This document shows positions 62,296-64,000 of a DNA stretch of 64,000 bases, piece after piece. The notes under the pieces were generated by a model, which ran no database searches, had not been told where the DNA came from, and saw nothing but the letters and a program-made list of their open reading frames with translations. Positions within the stretch are counted from its first letter, which is position 1, and each line of letters starts with the position of its first letter. Source of the DNA: Sporosarcina sp. FSL W7-1349 (lineage in GTDB: Bacteria > Bacillota > Bacilli > Bacillales_A > Planococcaceae). The position numbers and the translations under genes are program-made. The stretch is from NCBI RefSeq assembly GCF_038003045.1, contig NZ_JBBOOK010000001.1, positions 1,054,001-1,118,000 on the forward strand. The letters run 5' to 3'.

Positions 62296-63018
62296 TTATT
62301 CTTGCGGGACCTCGAACTTATATCCGACTCCCCATACTGTCACAATCATTTTAGCCGCCTGATCGGAGACGCGGCTCAATTTTTCACGCAACCGTTTGAC
62401 GTGGGTGTCAACGGTCCGTAGATCACCGAAAAACTCATAGTGCCAGACTTCTTTCAATAGTTGTTCCCGATCGAACACTTTATCCGGAGATTTCGCCAGG
62501 AAATAGAGAAGTTCGTATTCCTTCGGCGTCAGGTTCACCTCTTTCCCTTCCGCAGTCACGCGGTGTGCATCGTGGTCGATCGTCAATTGCGGGAAGACGA
62601 CCAAGTCTTTCGATGCAGACGAAGCGACAGCGCCCGGGAAGGCCACGGATCTTCTGAGGATCGCCTTGACGCGCAACACGACTTCCCTCGGGCTGAACGG
62701 TTTCACGATGTAATCATCCGCCCCCGATTCGAATCCGGATACTCGGTCCGACTCCTCTCCTTTAGCTGTCAATAAAATAACCGGTGTCATGATTTTCTTC
62801 TCACGCAGTTCCTGTAACACTTCCATCCCGTCTTTTTCGGGCATCATGACATCCAGCAAGATGCAGTCATATTGTTGAGCCAACGCTTTTTCCAGCGCCT
62901 CCGACCCGTTCATTGCCTCGTCAATTTCATACCCTTCACGGGTTAAATACATATTCAACAAACGAAGAATCCGTTCCTCATCATCCACCACTAACAACTT
63001 CACTTTTTCTTCCATCAT
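62296..63018 (-). CDS. resD: Response regulator ResD
   Basis: OmpR/PhoB-type regulator (240 aa) activating respiration and cytochrome genes. The receiver has DD at 12-13 and the phosphoacceptor Asp56 in CILLDVMMPEKDG, with Lys in TAKGEESDR. The winged-helix domain covers about 145-238 (LTPKEYELLYFLAKSPDKVFDREQLLKEVWHYEFFGDLRTVDTHVKRLREKL region). Start 63018 or 63015 behind GGGG. Transcribed alone between two terminators, or by read-through from resC. Confidence 0.95.
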   Translation of the reverse strand: MMEEKVKLLVVDDEERILRLLNMYLTREGYEIDEAMNGSEALEKALAQQYDCILLDVMMPEKDGMEVLQELREKKIMTPVILLTAKGEESDRVSGFESGADDYIVKPFSPREVVLRVKAILRRSVAFPGAVASSASKDLVVFPQLTIDHDAHRVTAEGKEVNLTPKEYELLYFLAKSPDKVFDREQLLKEVWHYEFFGDLRTVDTHVKRLREKLSRVSDQAAKMIVTVWGVGYKFEVPQE

Positions 63019-63130
63019 TCCATAGCCCCTTTCCATAATATCCGACCAACCCTAACAAACTTTTCTATTTCCATTGTACAAGTCGCTTTCTAAAAAGGCA
63101 CGCTATAACTGAAACTGCCTTCCTGGCAAT

Positions 63131-63178
63131 CGAAAAAAAGAAAAGGACTGCCCCATCGTGAAACAAAGGGGCAGTCCT
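63131..63178 (-). terminator. Terminator of resC
   Basis: On the minus strand AGGACTGCCCC pairs perfectly with GGGGCAGTCCT around a 13-base loop and is followed by TTTCTTTTTTT. Ten bases after the resC stop. Confidence 0.9.
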
Positions 63179-63187
63179 GGTCAATCT

Positions 63188-64000
63188 TTATGCGTATGAA
63201 TGCAGACCCGCAATGATTAAGTTGACGGCAATCAGATTGAACATAATGATGATGAATCCGATGACCGCAAGCCAAGCGGACTTTTCCCCTTCCCATCCGC
63301 GAGAGAGCCGCAGATGAAGGAATGCCGCGTAAAACAACCAGGTGATCAATGCCCATACTTCTTTTGGATCCCAACCCCAGAATCTGGCCCACGCTTCATG
63401 TGCCCAGATCATCGCAAAGATGAGTGCGCCGAGCGTAAAGACCGGGAATCCGATCAACACCGAACGGTAGCCGATCTCATCCATCAACTGCAAATTCGCC
63501 TTGCGCGCAAACGGCTGGAATAGCATGGCAATCGGCTTCCGGAGAATTAGCCGGAGAAGAATATACAAAACAGTCCCAATTGCAAATGACCACACGAACG
63601 TCGTCAATGTCTTCGCATTGATGACAGGAGGCAGTTCAGCCCATGGCGTCATTGCGTCCGGTGTCAGCGCTTCGTATTCATTCATGCCGAAGAGCGGCGG
63701 GTAATTGTATGTGATTTTGGCCGGCTGTTCATTTTTGTCGATATAGCTGAAATCCGCTTCATACCCCATGAGTTTGAAAGTCGATGCTGATAGGACAAAA
63801 CCGATGACAATCACTATGACGAACATGACTGCCTCGAGCCAGAACCGCTGTTTTGACTTTTTCGTCATATCGACATTCTTCATTAAATATATCAATCCGG
63901 CAACCGCACTGATGGCCAGGATCGATTCACCGAGCGCTGCCGTGATGACGTGAATTGTCAACCAATGACTTTGCAAGGCGGGAATGAGCGGCGTCACTTC
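63188..64000 (-). CDS. resC: Cytochrome c biogenesis protein ResC (5' end outside window)
   Basis: Partial: 271 codons are visible and the frame runs off the right edge, so the N-terminus is missing. It is a CcsA-type multispanning membrane protein of the System II heme export/ligation complex. The tryptophan-rich heme site is [23 protein letters not shown], and conserved histidines appear in [13 protein letters not shown] and [10 protein letters not shown]. Works with ResB, which should lie to the right. A GTG at 63997 is an internal valine, not a start. Confidence 0.95.
   Translation of the reverse strand, partial: EVTPLIPALQSHWLTIHVITAALGESILAISAVAGLIYLMKNVDMTKKSKQRFWLEAVMFVIVIVIGFVLSASTFKLMGYEADFSYIDKNEQPAKITYNYPPLFGMNEYEALTPDAMTPWAELPPVINAKTLTTFVWSFAIGTVLYILLRLILRKPIAMLFQPFARKANLQLMDEIGYRSVLIGFPVFTLGALIFAMIWAHEAWARFWGWDPKEVWALITWLFYAAFLHLRLSRGWEGEKSAWLAVIGFIIIMFNLIAVNLIIAGLHSYA

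Overview
The window is a chromosomal segment of a spore-forming member of the Bacillales. Gene content and order follow the Bacillus subtilis resCDE-sigX ... ypbB-recS ... sleB-ypeB ... der-gpsA-spoIVA-hbs-folE-mtrB-hepS-menG-hepT-ndk-cheR-aro ... qcrABC ... dapB-bshA-cca-birA-panBCD-dinG-aspB-dnaD-nth-ypoC region. Sporulation genes (spoIVA, sleB, ypeB), bacillithiol genes (bshA, ypdA), a moderate GC content and several losses relative to B. subtilis (no trp operon between aroH and hisC, no asnS between aspB and dnaD, no mgsA or bshB1 beside bshA, no ypmA) suggest a spore-forming Planococcaceae such as Sporosarcina. The genus is an inference. Almost every gene is on the minus strand, so the window reads from right to left.

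Layout. (1) 1-4877 is an AT-rich accessory region: an ABC exporter (ATPase plus a truncated FtsX-type permease) behind a perfect palindromic operator, a two-domain VOC protein, a SAM methyltransferase and a CPBP-family membrane protease. (2) 4878-6762 is a group II (class C-like) intron with its maturase, sitting directly behind the terminator of ypoC. (3) 6852-15580 holds ypoC-nth-dnaD, aspB-tseB-dinG and the pantothenate operon panBCD. (4) 15825-20280 holds birA, cca, bshA, dapB and a MazG-like gene. (5) 20378-24772 holds a YitT protein, a YugP peptidase, YpjA and the menaquinol:cytochrome c reductase qcrABC. (6) 25134-33724 holds ypiF-reoY-ypiA and the aromatic supra-operon aroC-aroB-aroH-hisC-tyrA-aroA. 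(7) 33853-39407 holds cheR, ndk, the menaquinone side-chain and methylation genes hepT-menG-hepS, mtrB, folE and hbs. (8) 39571-50255 holds spoIVA, yphF/yphE-like genes, gpsA, der, an S1 protein, plsC, cmk, a PilZ protein and ypeB-sleB. (9) 50521-56894 holds prsW, the bacillithiol disulfide reductase gene, ypbG, a LysM protein, recS-ypbB and ferredoxin. (10) 56945-64000 holds ribU under an FMN riboswitch, then rsiX-sigX, resE, resD and the 5'-truncated end of resC.

The genes form coherent functional groups: respiration and its control (qcr, menaquinone synthesis, res), aromatic and pantothenate synthesis, spore formation and germination, and envelope homeostasis (SigX/RsiX, PrsW, ReoY/YpiA, TseB). 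No tRNA, rRNA or CRISPR array was seen.

The least explained material is intergenic. A modular hairpin repeat occurs at 24937, 50316 and 58102; the last copy appears to be inserted inside another, longer repeat. A different branched-hairpin repeat lies between gpsA and der. Other points of interest are the intron/terminator junction, an ECF autoregulatory promoter embedded at the end of resE, an unusually long FMN-riboswitch leader, separation of resD from resE by a terminator, and retention of TRAP (mtrB) without a local trp operon. No clearly new multi-gene system was found.
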